Shown here: piece after piece, positions 1-8,499 of the stretch | How the letters are laid out: every line of letters begins with the position of its first letter | How positions within the stretch are numbered: the first letter of the stretch is position 1 | Origin: Candidatus Fimivivens faecavium | GTDB lineage: Bacteria > Bacillota > Clostridia > Oscillospirales > Ruminococcaceae | Assembly: GCA_018716105.1 (NCBI GenBank) | Contig: DVKH01000020.1 | Coordinates: 36,109-100,108 of the forward strand | Reading direction: 5' to 3' | Length of the DNA: 64,000 nt | Notes under the pieces: model-generated | What the model saw: only the letters and a program-made list of their open reading frames with translations | What the model was told of the DNA's origin: nothing | Database searches by the model: none | Translations under genes and position numbers: made by a program

Positions 1-104
1 TCGGACCCGATTTCGCGGAGCTTGCGCCAGACATAGACCCGGATCCGGGAGGGGTTTGCCGGGATGCTGTAGCCGAGCGCGAGCCATTTCGGTTCCCCGG
101 CCAT
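1..104 (-). CDS. ChrB-like N-terminal domain protein (partial)
   Basis: Only the first 34 codons are in the window; the gene runs off the left edge. The peptide begins MAGEPKWLALGYSIPANPSR and continues with a VYVWRKLREIG segment. This resembles the N-terminus of ChrB-type proteins (WL.LxYSLP...R..VWRKLKxLG), which in other bacteria regulate or assist chromate resistance. The ATG at 104 is preceded by a good AGAGGAGGGA ribosome binding site. It lies 22 bp beyond the hemW stop on the same strand and may be its operon partner. With so little sequence the family call is tentative. Confidence 0.5.
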   Translation of the reverse strand, partial: MAGEPKWLALGYSIPANPSRIRVYVWRKLREIGS

Positions 105-125
105 CTCTGTTCCCTCCTCTCCTCT

Positions 126-1229
126 CTAGTCCGGCAGCAGCCGGGCGATCACCGCATTCGAGACGAGAAACCCCGCCCGCGTGAGGGAAAGCCGGTTCCC
201 CTCCGCCCTGCAAAGGCCGATCCGCTCCAGCGGCGCGGCCCTGCGCAGAACCCCGGCCGCAAACCCCGCCTGGGTTTTGGTCAGGTCCACCCCCTCGCAG
301 AGCCGAAGCCCGAGCAGCACCCGCTCTGCGTCGTCCCCGCCAGGGCCGTCCCCGACGGCGAGCGCAAACGGGTTCTCCGCCTCACAGAAGCCCTCCAGAT
401 CCCGGGGGAAATAGAACCGCTTCCCGCCGTAAAACGAGTGCGCCGAAGGCCCGAAGCCGAGATACGGCGCGAGCTTCCAGTATTTGAGGTTGTGGCGGCT
501 CACCGCCGCGCCCCTCGCGAAGTTCGAAATCTCATACTGCCGAAAGCCCGCTTCCTCTGCCGCCTCACAGCCCGCGAGGTAGCAGTCCGCCTGGAAATCC
601 CCGTCGATCCCCTCGGGGAACCGTTCCGCCAGCCGGGTCCCCGCCTCGATCTTGAGCAGATAGGCGGAAAGGTGGTCGATCGGAAGCCCCGACAGCGTCT
701 TCACATCCGCCCGGACGTCCCGTTCGGCCTGTCCCGGAATCCCGAGGATGAGGTCCGCGGAGATATGGGAAAACCCCGCCCGCGCCGCCGCTTCCACGGC
801 TTCGAAGACCTCCCCCGGCCCATGCCGCCGCCCGAGCAGCGCGAGCAGGTCCGGCCTTAAGGTCTGCGCCCCAAACGAGATCCGGGTAAAGCCCCCTGCC
901 GCGAGGCGGCGGAGCTCCTCCTCCCGCACCTCGCCGGGGTTTGCCTCCAGCGTGATCTCCGCATCTTCCGTCAGGCCGAACCGCTCCGCCAGGGCCGCTT
1001 TAAGCCGCAGAAGGCGCTCCGCCCCGAGCAGCGCCGGCGTCCCCCCGCCGAAATAGAGGGTGTCGGCCTGGGCCCGCGGCGCGGCGGAAACCGCCCGGAG
1101 CAGCGCGGCGGCGTAGCGGTCCGCCGCATCCTCCGTCAGCCCCGCGTTCGAATAAAAATCGCAGTAGGCGCAGCGGCTTTTGCAGAACGGCACATGGATG
1201 TACAGCCCGGCCTTTTCCTCCCGCGCCAT
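126..1229 (-). CDS. hemW: Radical SAM heme chaperone HemW
   Basis: The product is 367 residues, close to the usual length of HemW (formerly called oxygen-independent coproporphyrinogen oxidase-like). Near the N-terminus is the motif FCKSRCAYCDF, the CxxxCxxC cluster site that binds the [4Fe-4S] cluster used with S-adenosylmethionine. A GGGTPALL glycine motif, GPSAHSF and a C-terminal RHNLKYW segment follow, all typical of the family. HemW is known to hold heme and pass it to respiratory enzymes. The ATG at 1229 overlaps the last base of the lepA stop codon, so the two genes are translationally coupled; lepA-hemW is a common pair in Firmicutes. An upstream extension is possible but lies inside lepA. 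Confidence 0.93.
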   Translation of the reverse strand: MAREEKAGLYIHVPFCKSRCAYCDFYSNAGLTEDAADRYAAALLRAVSAAPRAQADTLYFGGGTPALLGAERLLRLKAALAERFGLTEDAEITLEANPGEVREEELRRLAAGGFTRISFGAQTLRPDLLALLGRRHGPGEVFEAVEAAARAGFSHISADLILGIPGQAERDVRADVKTLSGLPIDHLSAYLLKIEAGTRLAERFPEGIDGDFQADCYLAGCEAAEEAGFRQYEISNFARGAAVSRHNLKYWKLAPYLGFGPSAHSFYGGKRFYFPRDLEGFCEAENPFALAVGDGPGGDDAERVLLGLRLCEGVDLTKTQAGFAAGVLRRAAPLERIGLCRAEGNRLSLTRAGFLVSNAVIARLLPD

Positions 1230-3034
1230 CAGTCGAGCTTGAGGACCGCCATAAACGCCTCCTGCGGCACCTCGACCGAGCCGAGCTGGCGCATCCGCTT
1301 CTTGCCCTCCTTCTGTTTTTCGAGCAGCTTTTTCTTTCTCGTGATGTCGCCGCCGTAGCACTTGGCGAGGACGTCCTTGCGCATCGCCTTGACCGTCTCC
1401 CTGGCGATGATCTTTCCGCCCACCGCCGCCTGGATCGGCACCTCGAAGAGCTGCCGCGGGATATGCTCCTTGAGCTTTTCGGCCATCTTCCTGGCCCGGG
1501 GGTAGGCGCGGTCGGCGTGGACGATGAACGAAAGCGCGTCCACCGCCTCGCCGTTAAGCAAGATGTCCAGCTTCGCGAGCTTCGCCGGCTCATACCCGGA
1601 AAGCTCGTAATCAAACGACGCATAGCCCCTCGTCCGGGACTTGAGCGCGTCGAAGAAATCGTAAATGACCTCATTTAACGGGAGTTTATAGTGCAGCTCG
1701 CACCGGTCGGTGTCGAGGTACCTGGTGTCGAGATAGACCCCGCGCCGCTCCTGGCAGAGTTCCATAATCGCCCCGATGTACTCCGCCGGGGTGAAAATGC
1801 TCGCCTTGATATAGGGTTCCTCCGCCGCCTCGATCAGCGACGGATCGGGGTAGTTGGTCGGGTTGTCGATCCAGATCTCCTTCCCGCCGGTCAAAAGAAG
1901 ATGGTAGACAACGCTCGGGGCGGTGGTCACAAGGTCAAGGTTGTATTCCCGCTCAAGCCGCTCCTGGATGATCTCCATGTGCAGAAGGCCCAGAAAGCCG
2001 CACCGGAAGCCGAACCCAAGCGCGAGCGAGGTCTCCGGCTCAAAGGAGAGCGACGCATCGTTGAGCTGGAGCTTCTCAAGCGCGTCCCGAAGGTCCGGGT
2101 ACTTCGCCCCGTCGGCCGGGTAGATGCCGCAGAAGACCATCGGGTTCACCTTCCGGTAGCCCGCAAGCGGCTCCGCCGCCGGCCGCGCCGCCTCGGTCAC
2201 CGTGTCGCCGACCCGGGTGTCCCGCACGGTCTTGATGCTCGCCGCGAGATAGCCGACCTCGCCCGCCTCGATCCCCTCAGACGGGATCAGGCTGGTCGGC
2301 CCCAGCACGCCGCATTCGACCACCTGGAACTGGGCGCCGGTCGCCATCAAACGGATTTTCATCCCGGGGCGGATGCGCCCGTCCATCACCCGGATGTAGA
2401 CGATCACCCCTTTATAGCTGTCGTAATAGGAATCGAAGATCAACGCGCGAAGCGGCGCCCCGGCGTCGCCGCCGGGAGGCGGGATCTCCCTGACCACCTT
2501 TTCGAGCACTTCTTCAATCCCGATTCCCTGCTTCGCCGAGATGCGCGGCGCCTCAAGGGCCGGGATCCCAATCACATCTTCGATCTCATGGCAGACCCGC
2601 TCCGGGTCGGCGGACGGAAGGTCGATCTTATTGACCACCGGCACGATTTCGAGGTCGTGTTCCAGCGCGAGGTAGGTGTTCGCGAGGGTCTGCGCCTCGA
2701 TCCCCTGCGACGCATCGACGACGAGCAGCGCCCCCTCGCACGCCGCGAGCGAGCGGGAAACCTCGTAGTTAAAATCCACATGGCCGGGGGTGTCGATGAG
2801 GTTGAGGGCATAGGTCTCCCCGTCCTGCGCCTCATACATCAGCCGGACCGCCCGCGCCTTGATGGTGATGCCGCGCTCCCGCTCGATGTCCATGTTGTCG
2901 AGAAGCTGTTCCTCCATATCGCGCTCGGAGACCGTCCGGGTCTTCTCCAGAATCCGGTCGGCGAGGGTGCTCTTGCCGTGGTCGATATGCGCAATGATGC
3001 AGAAGTTGCGCGTATGCTTCTGTTTTTCGGTCAT
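1229..3034 (-). CDS. lepA: Elongation factor 4 (LepA), ribosome back-translocating GTPase
   Basis: The 601-residue product matches full-length LepA. GTPase motifs are in order: [10 protein letters not shown] (G1, near residue 18), RGITI (G2), DTPGHVDF (G3), NKIDLPSAD (G4) and ISAKQG (G5). The LepA-specific C-terminal domain is present ([21 protein letters not shown]). EF4 acts on stalled or mistranslocated ribosomes at the membrane or cytosol. The ATG at 3034 has an AAAGGA site just upstream; longer in-frame readings have no homology. It heads the lepA-hemW operon and has its own promoter. Confidence 0.96.
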   Translation of the reverse strand: MTEKQKHTRNFCIIAHIDHGKSTLADRILEKTRTVSERDMEEQLLDNMDIERERGITIKARAVRLMYEAQDGETYALNLIDTPGHVDFNYEVSRSLAACEGALLVVDASQGIEAQTLANTYLALEHDLEIVPVVNKIDLPSADPERVCHEIEDVIGIPALEAPRISAKQGIGIEEVLEKVVREIPPPGGDAGAPLRALIFDSYYDSYKGVIVYIRVMDGRIRPGMKIRLMATGAQFQVVECGVLGPTSLIPSEGIEAGEVGYLAASIKTVRDTRVGDTVTEAARPAAEPLAGYRKVNPMVFCGIYPADGAKYPDLRDALEKLQLNDASLSFEPETSLALGFGFRCGFLGLLHMEIIQERLEREYNLDLVTTAPSVVYHLLLTGGKEIWIDNPTNYPDPSLIEAAEEPYIKASIFTPAEYIGAIMELCQERRGVYLDTRYLDTDRCELHYKLPLNEVIYDFFDALKSRTRGYASFDYELSGYEPAKLAKLDILLNGEAVDALSFIVHADRAYPRARKMAEKLKEHIPRQLFEVPIQAAVGGKIIARETVKAMRKDVLAKCYGGDITRKKKLLEKQKEGKKRMRQLGSVEVPQEAFMAVLKLD

Positions 3035-3118
3035 CTTCCAAGGGTCCTTTCTGTTCCGGCCGGCTCCGCCGCTATCCCGCGCTGGGAACGCCGTTCCGCC
3101 GTCCTCTTTGGTTCTTTT

Positions 3119-3147
3119 ATTATAACGGTTCGCCCCCGTTCCGGCAA
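3119..3147 (-). promoter_or_regulatory. Sigma-A-type promoter of lepA-hemW
   Basis: On the minus strand TTGCCG (3142-3147) and TATAAT (3119-3124) are separated by 17 bases, about 80 bases upstream of the lepA start. This is a near-consensus housekeeping promoter. Confidence 0.7.
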
Positions 3148-3184
3148 TTGTTTTTTTGGCGGCGGCAGGCGGTTTTTTGAACGC

Positions 3185-3224
3185 CGGCGCCCGGCAACGA
3201 ATCCGTCTCGTCGCCGGGCGCCGT
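3185..3224. repeat. Long GC-rich hairpin between the spoIIP unit and lepA
   Basis: The arms CGGCGCCCGGC and GCCGGGCGCCG enclose a short spacer containing ACGA/TCGT. It lies just past the end of the spoIIP-linked gene, so it may help end that transcript, but no T-run follows it on the minus strand. Confidence 0.5.
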
Positions 3225-3258
3225 CCAATGTGTTTTGGGCCTTTGATCCGTTTTGTTT

Positions 3259-3666
3259 TTAGGATCCGCCGACCGTCCGCTGATAGTCCCGTTCCAGCCG
3301 CCACTCGCGGTATTGATCCGCCTGCCTGCGAAAAAGCGCGTAAAGCTTTTCGCCGATCCTGAGCCAGCGCGGCGTGGTAAAGACCTCATAGTCGCGCCTA
3401 AACTGCTCGACGGCGTTCAGCGGCGTGAGATCGAGGAGGTGCAGGCCCTCCCGCGTCGTCACCAGATAGGTCAGATCACCGCTCTTTTCCATCGAAAACG
3501 AATCGATGAGCCCCCCGAAGCCGGTTTCCTCCGCAGCCGCATCCACCGCGACAAAGCCGCCCGCCGTCGAGATCACAAGCAGCGTCAGAAAGAACGCGGC
3601 CAGAAACTGCCGCAGCCGTTTTCCCAGAACACCACATCCTTTTCCCCCGCAAAAGCCTGTCCGCAT
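3259..3666 (-). CDS. Small membrane-anchored protein encoded after spoIIP
   Basis: I do not recognise a family. From the ATG at 3666 the product is 135 residues. It has one hydrophobic segment ([18 protein letters not shown], about residues 20-38) followed by an extracytoplasmic or forespore-facing tail rich in charged and aromatic residues. The start is uncertain: there is no good ribosome binding site at 3666, and the frame stays open upstream into spoIIP. Placement immediately after spoIIP (75 bp) on the same strand suggests co-expression in the mother cell during engulfment; that is inference from context only. Confidence 0.6.
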   Translation of the reverse strand: MRTGFCGGKGCGVLGKRLRQFLAAFFLTLLVISTAGGFVAVDAAAEETGFGGLIDSFSMEKSGDLTYLVTTREGLHLLDLTPLNAVEQFRRDYEVFTTPRWLRIGEKLYALFRRQADQYREWRLERDYQRTVGGS

Positions 3667-3742
3667 CCGGGGTTTGATTTCGGCCCGGACGAACCCTTCA
3701 AAAGTCCGGCCGGGCCGTTTCCTCTTTGAATCCGGGCCTTCA

Positions 3743-4897
3743 TCACCCGGTTTTGGTTTGATTGAGAACCTTCGCGACGCTCTCCCCAACCAGCCGTGCG
3801 GTGTACTCCGCCTCTTCGAGGGTGTTCGCGTGCGATCCAAATTCGAGCAGAAGGCTGCCGGTCGTCAGCTGCTGGTTGTACTTCCGGTAGCTGAAAAAAA
3901 TCGGCCGCGAGAGGTCCGGATAATCCTTCTGGAGCTGGTCGGTGATCGCCGCCGCAAACCGGAAGTTCTCGCTCCATTTCGGGATGAGGCCGCTTCCGTC
4001 GTCGCAGTTGGCCATCACCATCAGCTGGGCGGCTTTTTTGCCGCCTATCTCGACTACCGGCTTTACAATCACCGCGCCGTCGCGTTCGATCGCGTCGCGG
4101 TGCACGTCGAAGACCACCTTGATGGTCGGATACTGCTCAAGATAGGCGCGGACCGTCTTTTCGCTCCGCTCATACGCCCCGGTATAGGACGGATAGTCGT
4201 GCTGGGTCGTGTCGTGCAGGACCGAAATCCCGTTCTCCCGGAGCGTCTCAGCAAGCTGCGCCCCAACCGCCACAACGTTATTATTGTTGTCGGTCGTGCG
4301 CCAATTATACCGTTTATCGTAAACGTCGCTGTCAAACGGCGCATAACTCTCGGTCGCGTGGGTATGCATGATCAGGACCTGCGGCGCGTCGGTCTCCTCA
4401 AAACGCATCTGCATCGGCGCCGCAAGGATGTTTAAAATCTCATCAGAGGCGAGCTTGGTGTAGTTGCGGATATAGGCGTTGCGGTAGATGGTATACGGCC
4501 CCCCCGCGTACCCCGCAAGGTTTTCGGACAGGAGCTCCCCCCGGTATTCCTCTGGAATCTCGGGCTGGACCGGCGGGGGCGCCTGTTCCTCGGGAATCTC
4601 GGGCCAGGTGTAGGACGGCTTCTCCTCCGCCTCGGAGGCCGCCGGTTCCGGTTCGGACGGCTGGGATTCGGGCTGGGGCTTTTCGTCCTCTTTTGCGAGC
4701 GGCGGCTCGGCGTGAAACCGCTCTTCGAGCGTCAGAAGGCTTCCCTCCGGCATGGTGATCACCGCTGAAATCATCGCGGCGCGCTGCGTGAGGGATTTGA
4801 GCGCGGGGATCGCGGGTTCTATCAGCACGCAGGCCGCGAGAAACGCCGCCGCGGCCAAAAGCATCGGCCCTGCCGGCCGTCTGCCCGTTTTTTTCAC
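3743..4897 (-). CDS. spoIIP: Stage II sporulation protein P (SpoIIP), peptidoglycan amidase/endopeptidase
   Basis: SpoIIP works with SpoIID and SpoIIM to degrade septal peptidoglycan during forespore engulfment. The 384-residue product has an N-terminal membrane segment (about residues 12-30), a Pro/Glu-rich linker (about 75-130), then the catalytic domain. Visible family motifs are MHTHATESYAP, a DVHRDA segment and LLEFGSHANTLEEA, which supply the His and Glu metal ligands expected for this amidase family. Translation most likely begins at the GTG at 4897, seven bases after GGAGG. spoIID and spoIIM are not in the window. Confidence 0.95.
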   Translation of the reverse strand: MKKTGRRPAGPMLLAAAAFLAACVLIEPAIPALKSLTQRAAMISAVITMPEGSLLTLEERFHAEPPLAKEDEKPQPESQPSEPEPAASEAEEKPSYTWPEIPEEQAPPPVQPEIPEEYRGELLSENLAGYAGGPYTIYRNAYIRNYTKLASDEILNILAAPMQMRFEETDAPQVLIMHTHATESYAPFDSDVYDKRYNWRTTDNNNNVVAVGAQLAETLRENGISVLHDTTQHDYPSYTGAYERSEKTVRAYLEQYPTIKVVFDVHRDAIERDGAVIVKPVVEIGGKKAAQLMVMANCDDGSGLIPKWSENFRFAAAITDQLQKDYPDLSRPIFFSYRKYNQQLTTGSLLLEFGSHANTLEEAEYTARLVGESVAKVLNQTKTG

Positions 4898-5029
4898 GTC
4901 CGCACCTCCGTCGCCGTCATTTTACGGATTGTCCGTCCCGCCCTCCTTCACCCGGACAGGCGCGCAGACCCTCTCACCCCACATTCTATTCCCTTAAAAC
5001 CTGATTTATGCCTGAAGAGGAACCGGGCG

Positions 5030-5878
5030 CTAATCCATCAAAAGCGCGATATCCTCCGCCCCGAGATTCGGAAACAGCGCGCGGTTGAGAGCCTCCGCCA
5101 GCACCCGTGCGCCCTTTTCGATGACCCGGTCGATGTCCCGCGGCGTCACCATCAGCGCCCGCGCGGCGCGGCCCACGTCCTCCTTGCCGGCAAGATCCTG
5201 CACCAGCGTCCCGCCGTCGACAACGGTCGGGATGCCCAGCGAGAGCACCGGCACCCCGAGCGTCCTTTCCGAAAGCTCGGTCCGGCAGTTTTCGACGCCC
5301 GCGCCTGGCGCGATGCCGCTGTTCGAAAGCTGGACGGTCGCGCCCAGCCGCCCGACGCCCCTGGCGGCGAGCGCATCCACCACCACGACCGCGGCGGGCT
5401 TGACGTCGGCGACCACCGCCTTGATGATGTCGGAGGTTTCGATACCGGTCTGACCCATCACGCCGGGCGCAAGCGAGCAGACCGGCCTAAGCGGCGGAAG
5501 GCCGACCGCCCGCGAGGTTTCGGCCGGGATATGCCGCGTCGCAATCACCTGATGGGCCGTCGCGGGCCCGAGCGCGTCGGGCGTGATCGACCGGTTTCCA
5601 AGCCCCACCACAAGGATCGTCCCCTCCGGCAGAAGCTGGCCGAGCGCTTCGGAAACCTGCGCGACCAGCGCCTCGTCCGCGTGCTGAATCGGGGCCTCGA
5701 ACGTGTAATAATCCCCAATCGGCCGCCCAAGCCGCTCCGCCGCGCCTTCGGTCCGGATGCGGACGGTGGTCCGCTCGATTCCGTCCGCCGTATCCTGATC
5801 CACCGAAACGCCCTCCGGGAGTTTTCCGTCGGAGGTGTCGGCCGCCTCGATCGCGAGGTCGGTTCTCACAACATACAT
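5030..5878 (-). CDS. gpr: Germination protease GPR (spore protease)
   Basis: GPR cleaves small acid-soluble spore proteins during germination. The product is 282 residues, shorter than the Bacillus enzyme (about 370) but like many clostridial forms. The N-terminus VRTDLAIEA and the ITPDALGPATAHQVIATRH and MGQTGIETSDIIKAV segments are characteristic. GPR is made as a zymogen in the forespore in known systems; a propeptide is plausible here but not obvious. The ATG at 5878 follows AAAGGAAG. It is divergent from rpsT. I found no convincing sigma-G promoter by eye in the 110-bp gap. Confidence 0.94.
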   Translation of the reverse strand: MYVVRTDLAIEAADTSDGKLPEGVSVDQDTADGIERTTVRIRTEGAAERLGRPIGDYYTFEAPIQHADEALVAQVSEALGQLLPEGTILVVGLGNRSITPDALGPATAHQVIATRHIPAETSRAVGLPPLRPVCSLAPGVMGQTGIETSDIIKAVVADVKPAAVVVVDALAARGVGRLGATVQLSNSGIAPGAGVENCRTELSERTLGVPVLSLGIPTVVDGGTLVQDLAGKEDVGRAARALMVTPRDIDRVIEKGARVLAEALNRALFPNLGAEDIALLMD

Positions 5879-5923
5879 AACACCGCTTCCTTTCGCTGGT
5901 AAAAATTATTTTGTGGAAATCCC

Positions 5924-5952
5924 TTGCAATTTGAAGTGAAAAATGATAATAT
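5924..5952 (+). promoter_or_regulatory. Promoter of rpsT
   Basis: TTGCAA at 5924-5929 is followed by an AT-rich GATAAT/TAATAT stretch at 5945-5952, upstream of the rpsT ribosome binding site AAGGAGG. Which hexamer acts as -10 is not certain (spacer 15 or 17). Confidence 0.55.
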
Positions 5953-5989
5953 AACTTGTACTGTTATGCGAGTGTAAGGAGGTGTAAGA

Positions 5990-6244
5990 ATGCCCAACAT
6001 CAAATCTGCCAAAAAAAGAGTCAAGGTGATTGAAGCCAAAACTCTCCAGAACAAGGCACAGAAATCTGCGCTCAAAACCCTGGTCAAAAAGGCGGAGCTC
6101 TCGCTTGCCGACGCAAAAGCGGACAGCACCGAAATTGTCCGTGAAGCGATCAAAAGGATAGATCAGGCCGCTGCAAAGGGAATCCTGCATAAGAACGCGG
6201 CCTCCCGGAAAAAATCGGCGCTTGCCTCGAAGCTCGCAAGATAA
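5990..6244 (+). CDS. rpsT: 30S ribosomal protein S20
   Basis: An 84-residue, very basic helical protein beginning MPNIKSAKKRVKV and containing the conserved KGILHKNAASRKKSAL C-terminal segment of S20. S20 binds 16S rRNA early in 30S assembly. The gene is monocistronic: a strong AAGGAGGTG site precedes the ATG and an intrinsic terminator follows. It is transcribed away from gpr, an arrangement common in Firmicutes. Confidence 0.97.
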   Translation: MPNIKSAKKRVKVIEAKTLQNKAQKSALKTLVKKAELSLADAKADSTEIVREAIKRIDQAAAKGILHKNAASRKKSALASKLAR

Positions 6245-6262
6245 CGCCCAAGCCAAACGTTG

Positions 6263-6295
6263 AGACGAACGGAGAAAGCCGTTCGTCTTTTGTTT
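6263..6295 (+). terminator. Intrinsic terminator of rpsT
   Basis: Perfect 10-bp stem AGACGAACGG/CCGTTCGTCT with a 6-base loop, followed by TTTGTTTT. Confidence 0.85.
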
Positions 6296-6353
6296 TGGCG
6301 TCAAAAGCAAAAACCCGCACCATGAATGAAACCACAGCGCGGGCCGGCGGATC

Positions 6354-6722
6354 TCAGGTTTTATCGCCGGGCTTAAAGATCAGCGCGGCCAAAAATCCGA
6401 ACAGGATGGCCGCCGTGATGCCCGCAGCCGACGCGGTCAGCCCGCCTGCAAGCACGCCGAACATGCCATATTCGGCAAGGGCCTCTTTCACGCCCTTCGC
6501 AAGCAGCGCGCCGAAGCCGGTCAGCGGGACCGAGGCCCCCGCCCCCGCAAACTCGATCAGCGGCTGATAAACCCCGAGTCCGCCGAGTACAACGCCGATG
6601 ACGACGAACGCCACCAGAATCCTGGCCGGGGTGAGCTTGGTATAATCAATCAGCACCTGGCCGACGGCGCAGATCGCGCCGCCTACTGCAAAGGCCCTGA
6701 TATATTCCATTGCCATTTCCAT
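6354..6722 (-). CDS. spoVAE: Stage V sporulation protein AE (SpoVAEB)
   Basis: A 122-residue integral membrane protein with about four hydrophobic segments. It contains the GGAICAVGQVLIDYTKLTPARILV and GVYQPLIEFAGAGASVPLTGFG regions typical of SpoVAEB. SpoVA proteins form the channel that loads dipicolinic acid into the forespore and releases it in germination. It is the last gene of a spoVAC-spoVAD-spoVAEB unit, the minimal set found in many Clostridia. Start ATG at 6722 after GGAG; an in-frame ATG lies two codons later. Confidence 0.92.
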   Translation of the reverse strand: MEMAMEYIRAFAVGGAICAVGQVLIDYTKLTPARILVAFVVIGVVLGGLGVYQPLIEFAGAGASVPLTGFGALLAKGVKEALAEYGMFGVLAGGLTASAAGITAAILFGFLAALIFKPGDKT

Positions 6723-6792
6723 AAGTTTAAATCTCCTTTCCCGCGGATCAGGGCGGCATCCCTTCTTCCGCTCGGGTCAGTCTTTCGCCCTG

Positions 6793-7809
6793 TCAGTTCG
6801 GAAGCGACGAAAAGTGGACAAGATGCGCGACCGAAGGAATCGACTCCCCCTGCTGCACGCTCGTCGGGGAGAGGAGCGCGCCGGTCGCGATGAACAGCAC
6901 GTTTTTCAGCCTTCCCTCCCGGATCGACGGCAGGATATACGAGCAGAGCACCGAGGCGCAGCATCCCGCGCCGGAACCGCCCGCGTGCACATCCTGTTTG
7001 TTGGAATCGTAGAGCAGCAGCCCGCAGTCCGAGTGCTTCCCGCCGATGTGATAGCCCTCCCGCTGCATCAGGTCGTCGAGCAGGCGGCTTCCCACCTTAC
7101 CGAGGTCGCCGGTCAGGATCAGGTCGTAGTTGTCGGGGTTGGTCCCGGTGTCCTCAAAGAAGCGCCGGAGCGTCTCAAACGCGGCTGGGGCCATTGCCGC
7201 CCCCATGTTGTTCTGGTCCTTAATCCCCTTGTCCTCGATGGTCCCGACGCAGACCGCCCGGATATACGGGGGCGAAACGTTCTGCCCGAGAATCGCCGCG
7301 CCCGAGGCCGTCGCGGTCCACTGGCTGGTGGGGGTGCGCTGTCCGCCGTATTCCAGCGGGAAGCGGTACTGCCGCTCCGCAGAACAGAAATGCGACGAGG
7401 TGATCACCGCCGTCTTCTGCATTGCGCCGCTGTCGAGCAGGAACGCCGAGAGGACCAGCCCTTCCGCCATCGTCGAACACGCGCCATAGAGCCCGAGGAA
7501 CGGCACGCCCAGCTCCCGCAGGCCGAAGGTCGAGCCGGTGCACTGGTTTAACAGGTCCCCCGCGAAGATACAGTCGAGGTCGGGGGCGGAGAGCCCCGCC
7601 TTTTCCAGCGCCTTTGCGATGGCCTCCTTCTGCATCTCGCTTTCCGCCTTCTCCCAGGTCTGCTCCCCGAAGGTCGAATCCTCATTGAGCAGGTCAAAAT
7701 ACGGCGCGAGCGGCCCCTGCGCTTCCTTTTTGGAACCCACCGAACCCCACGCGAGGACTGAGGGCGCGGCGTCGGTCAGATAGGTGTATTTTCCGAGTTT
7801 ATGTGCCAT
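6793..7809 (-). CDS. spoVAD: Stage V sporulation protein AD (SpoVAD)
   Basis: The 338-residue product has the thiolase-like fold signature of SpoVAD: an FGLRELGVPFLGLYGACSTMAEGL region, HFCSAERQYRFPLEYGGQRTP, and a C-terminal HLVHFSS segment. In Bacillus SpoVAD binds dipicolinic acid directly and is needed for its uptake into spores. Length matches the family. The gene lies between spoVAC and spoVAE with short gaps, consistent with one forespore operon. Confidence 0.95.
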   Translation of the reverse strand: MAHKLGKYTYLTDAAPSVLAWGSVGSKKEAQGPLAPYFDLLNEDSTFGEQTWEKAESEMQKEAIAKALEKAGLSAPDLDCIFAGDLLNQCTGSTFGLRELGVPFLGLYGACSTMAEGLVLSAFLLDSGAMQKTAVITSSHFCSAERQYRFPLEYGGQRTPTSQWTATASGAAILGQNVSPPYIRAVCVGTIEDKGIKDQNNMGAAMAPAAFETLRRFFEDTGTNPDNYDLILTGDLGKVGSRLLDDLMQREGYHIGGKHSDCGLLLYDSNKQDVHAGGSGAGCCASVLCSYILPSIREGRLKNVLFIATGALLSPTSVQQGESIPSVAHLVHFSSLPN

Positions 7810-7851
7810 GACGAATTTCCTCCCTACATCTTTGACCGCTTTCGGCCCATG

Positions 7852-8289
7852 CTAATATAGCCCAAGCCCAAAGGCGATCAGGCCGTAGGCCACCGACGCG
7901 AGCACGCCGTAGACGATTACCGGGCCGGCGATGACGAACATCTTCGCGCCGACGCCGAGGATCATCCCCTCGCTCTTGAACTCCAGCGCCGGCGAGACTA
8001 CCGAGTTGGCAAAGCCGGTGATCGGAACCAGGGTGCCGGCTCCCGCGTGCTTTGCGATGTCGTCGTAGACGCCAAAACCGGTCAGAAGCGCCGAGAGAAA
8101 CACCAGCGTACAGGAAGCCGCGCTTGACGCGACGTCTTTTTCCACCCCCAGCGCGAGATAGCCGTTCATAAACGCCTGCCCGATCACGCAGATCAGCCCG
8201 CCGCTCACGAAGGCCGCCGGGATGTTGATATAGCTTTTGGACTTCGCCGATTCGCGGTCGGCGAGATTCGAGTAATCCTTGTTGGTCAT
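7852..8289 (-). CDS. spoVAC: Stage V sporulation protein AC (SpoVAC)
   Basis: About 145 residues with a polar N-terminus followed by several membrane spans. The segments GGLICVIGQAFMNGYL and LTGFGVYDDIAKHAGAGTLVPITGFANS are diagnostic of SpoVAC, which in Bacillus behaves as a mechanosensitive channel for dipicolinate. I chose the ATG at 8289; an in-frame TTG at 8295 sits closer to AAAGGA and cannot be excluded. First gene of the spoVA operon. Confidence 0.94.
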   Translation of the reverse strand: MTNKDYSNLADRESAKSKSYINIPAAFVSGGLICVIGQAFMNGYLALGVEKDVASSAASCTLVFLSALLTGFGVYDDIAKHAGAGTLVPITGFANSVVSPALEFKSEGMILGVGAKMFVIAGPVIVYGVLASVAYGLIAFGLGLY

Positions 8290-8431
8290 ATTCAAAGCAA
8301 GAACGCATCCTTTCCAAATGGGATTTTCAAAGCGTAAGAACAGTTTTTCCGCGTACGGACAGAATATACTGTTTGGCCGGCGCTTTGCGGCCCCAATCGG
8401 GCTTGCGGTTTCTCATCCGCGTTTTCAAAAG

Positions 8432-8488
8432 AAAAACCGCACCTGCCAGGGTCCGCCCGAATGGGGGCGTCGGCAGATGCGGGTTTTT
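8432..8488 (-). terminator. Terminator after the Kef-type antiporter gene
   Basis: Long inverted repeat: AAAACCGCACCTGCC near 8432-8447 pairs with GGCAGATGCGGGTTTTT near 8472-8488. On the minus strand it ends in a T-rich stretch 12 bases past the antiporter stop, separating that gene from spoVAC. Confidence 0.75.
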
Positions 8489-8499
8489 ATGAATGTAAT

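Noticed and set aside
1691..3262. 523-codon plus-strand frame opposite lepA
   Set aside because: Antisense shadow of lepA; composition is Arg/Pro/Asp-rich and nonsense-like.
5879..5989. Sigma-G promoter for gpr
   Set aside because: I looked for forespore-type -35/-10 elements but found none convincing by eye.
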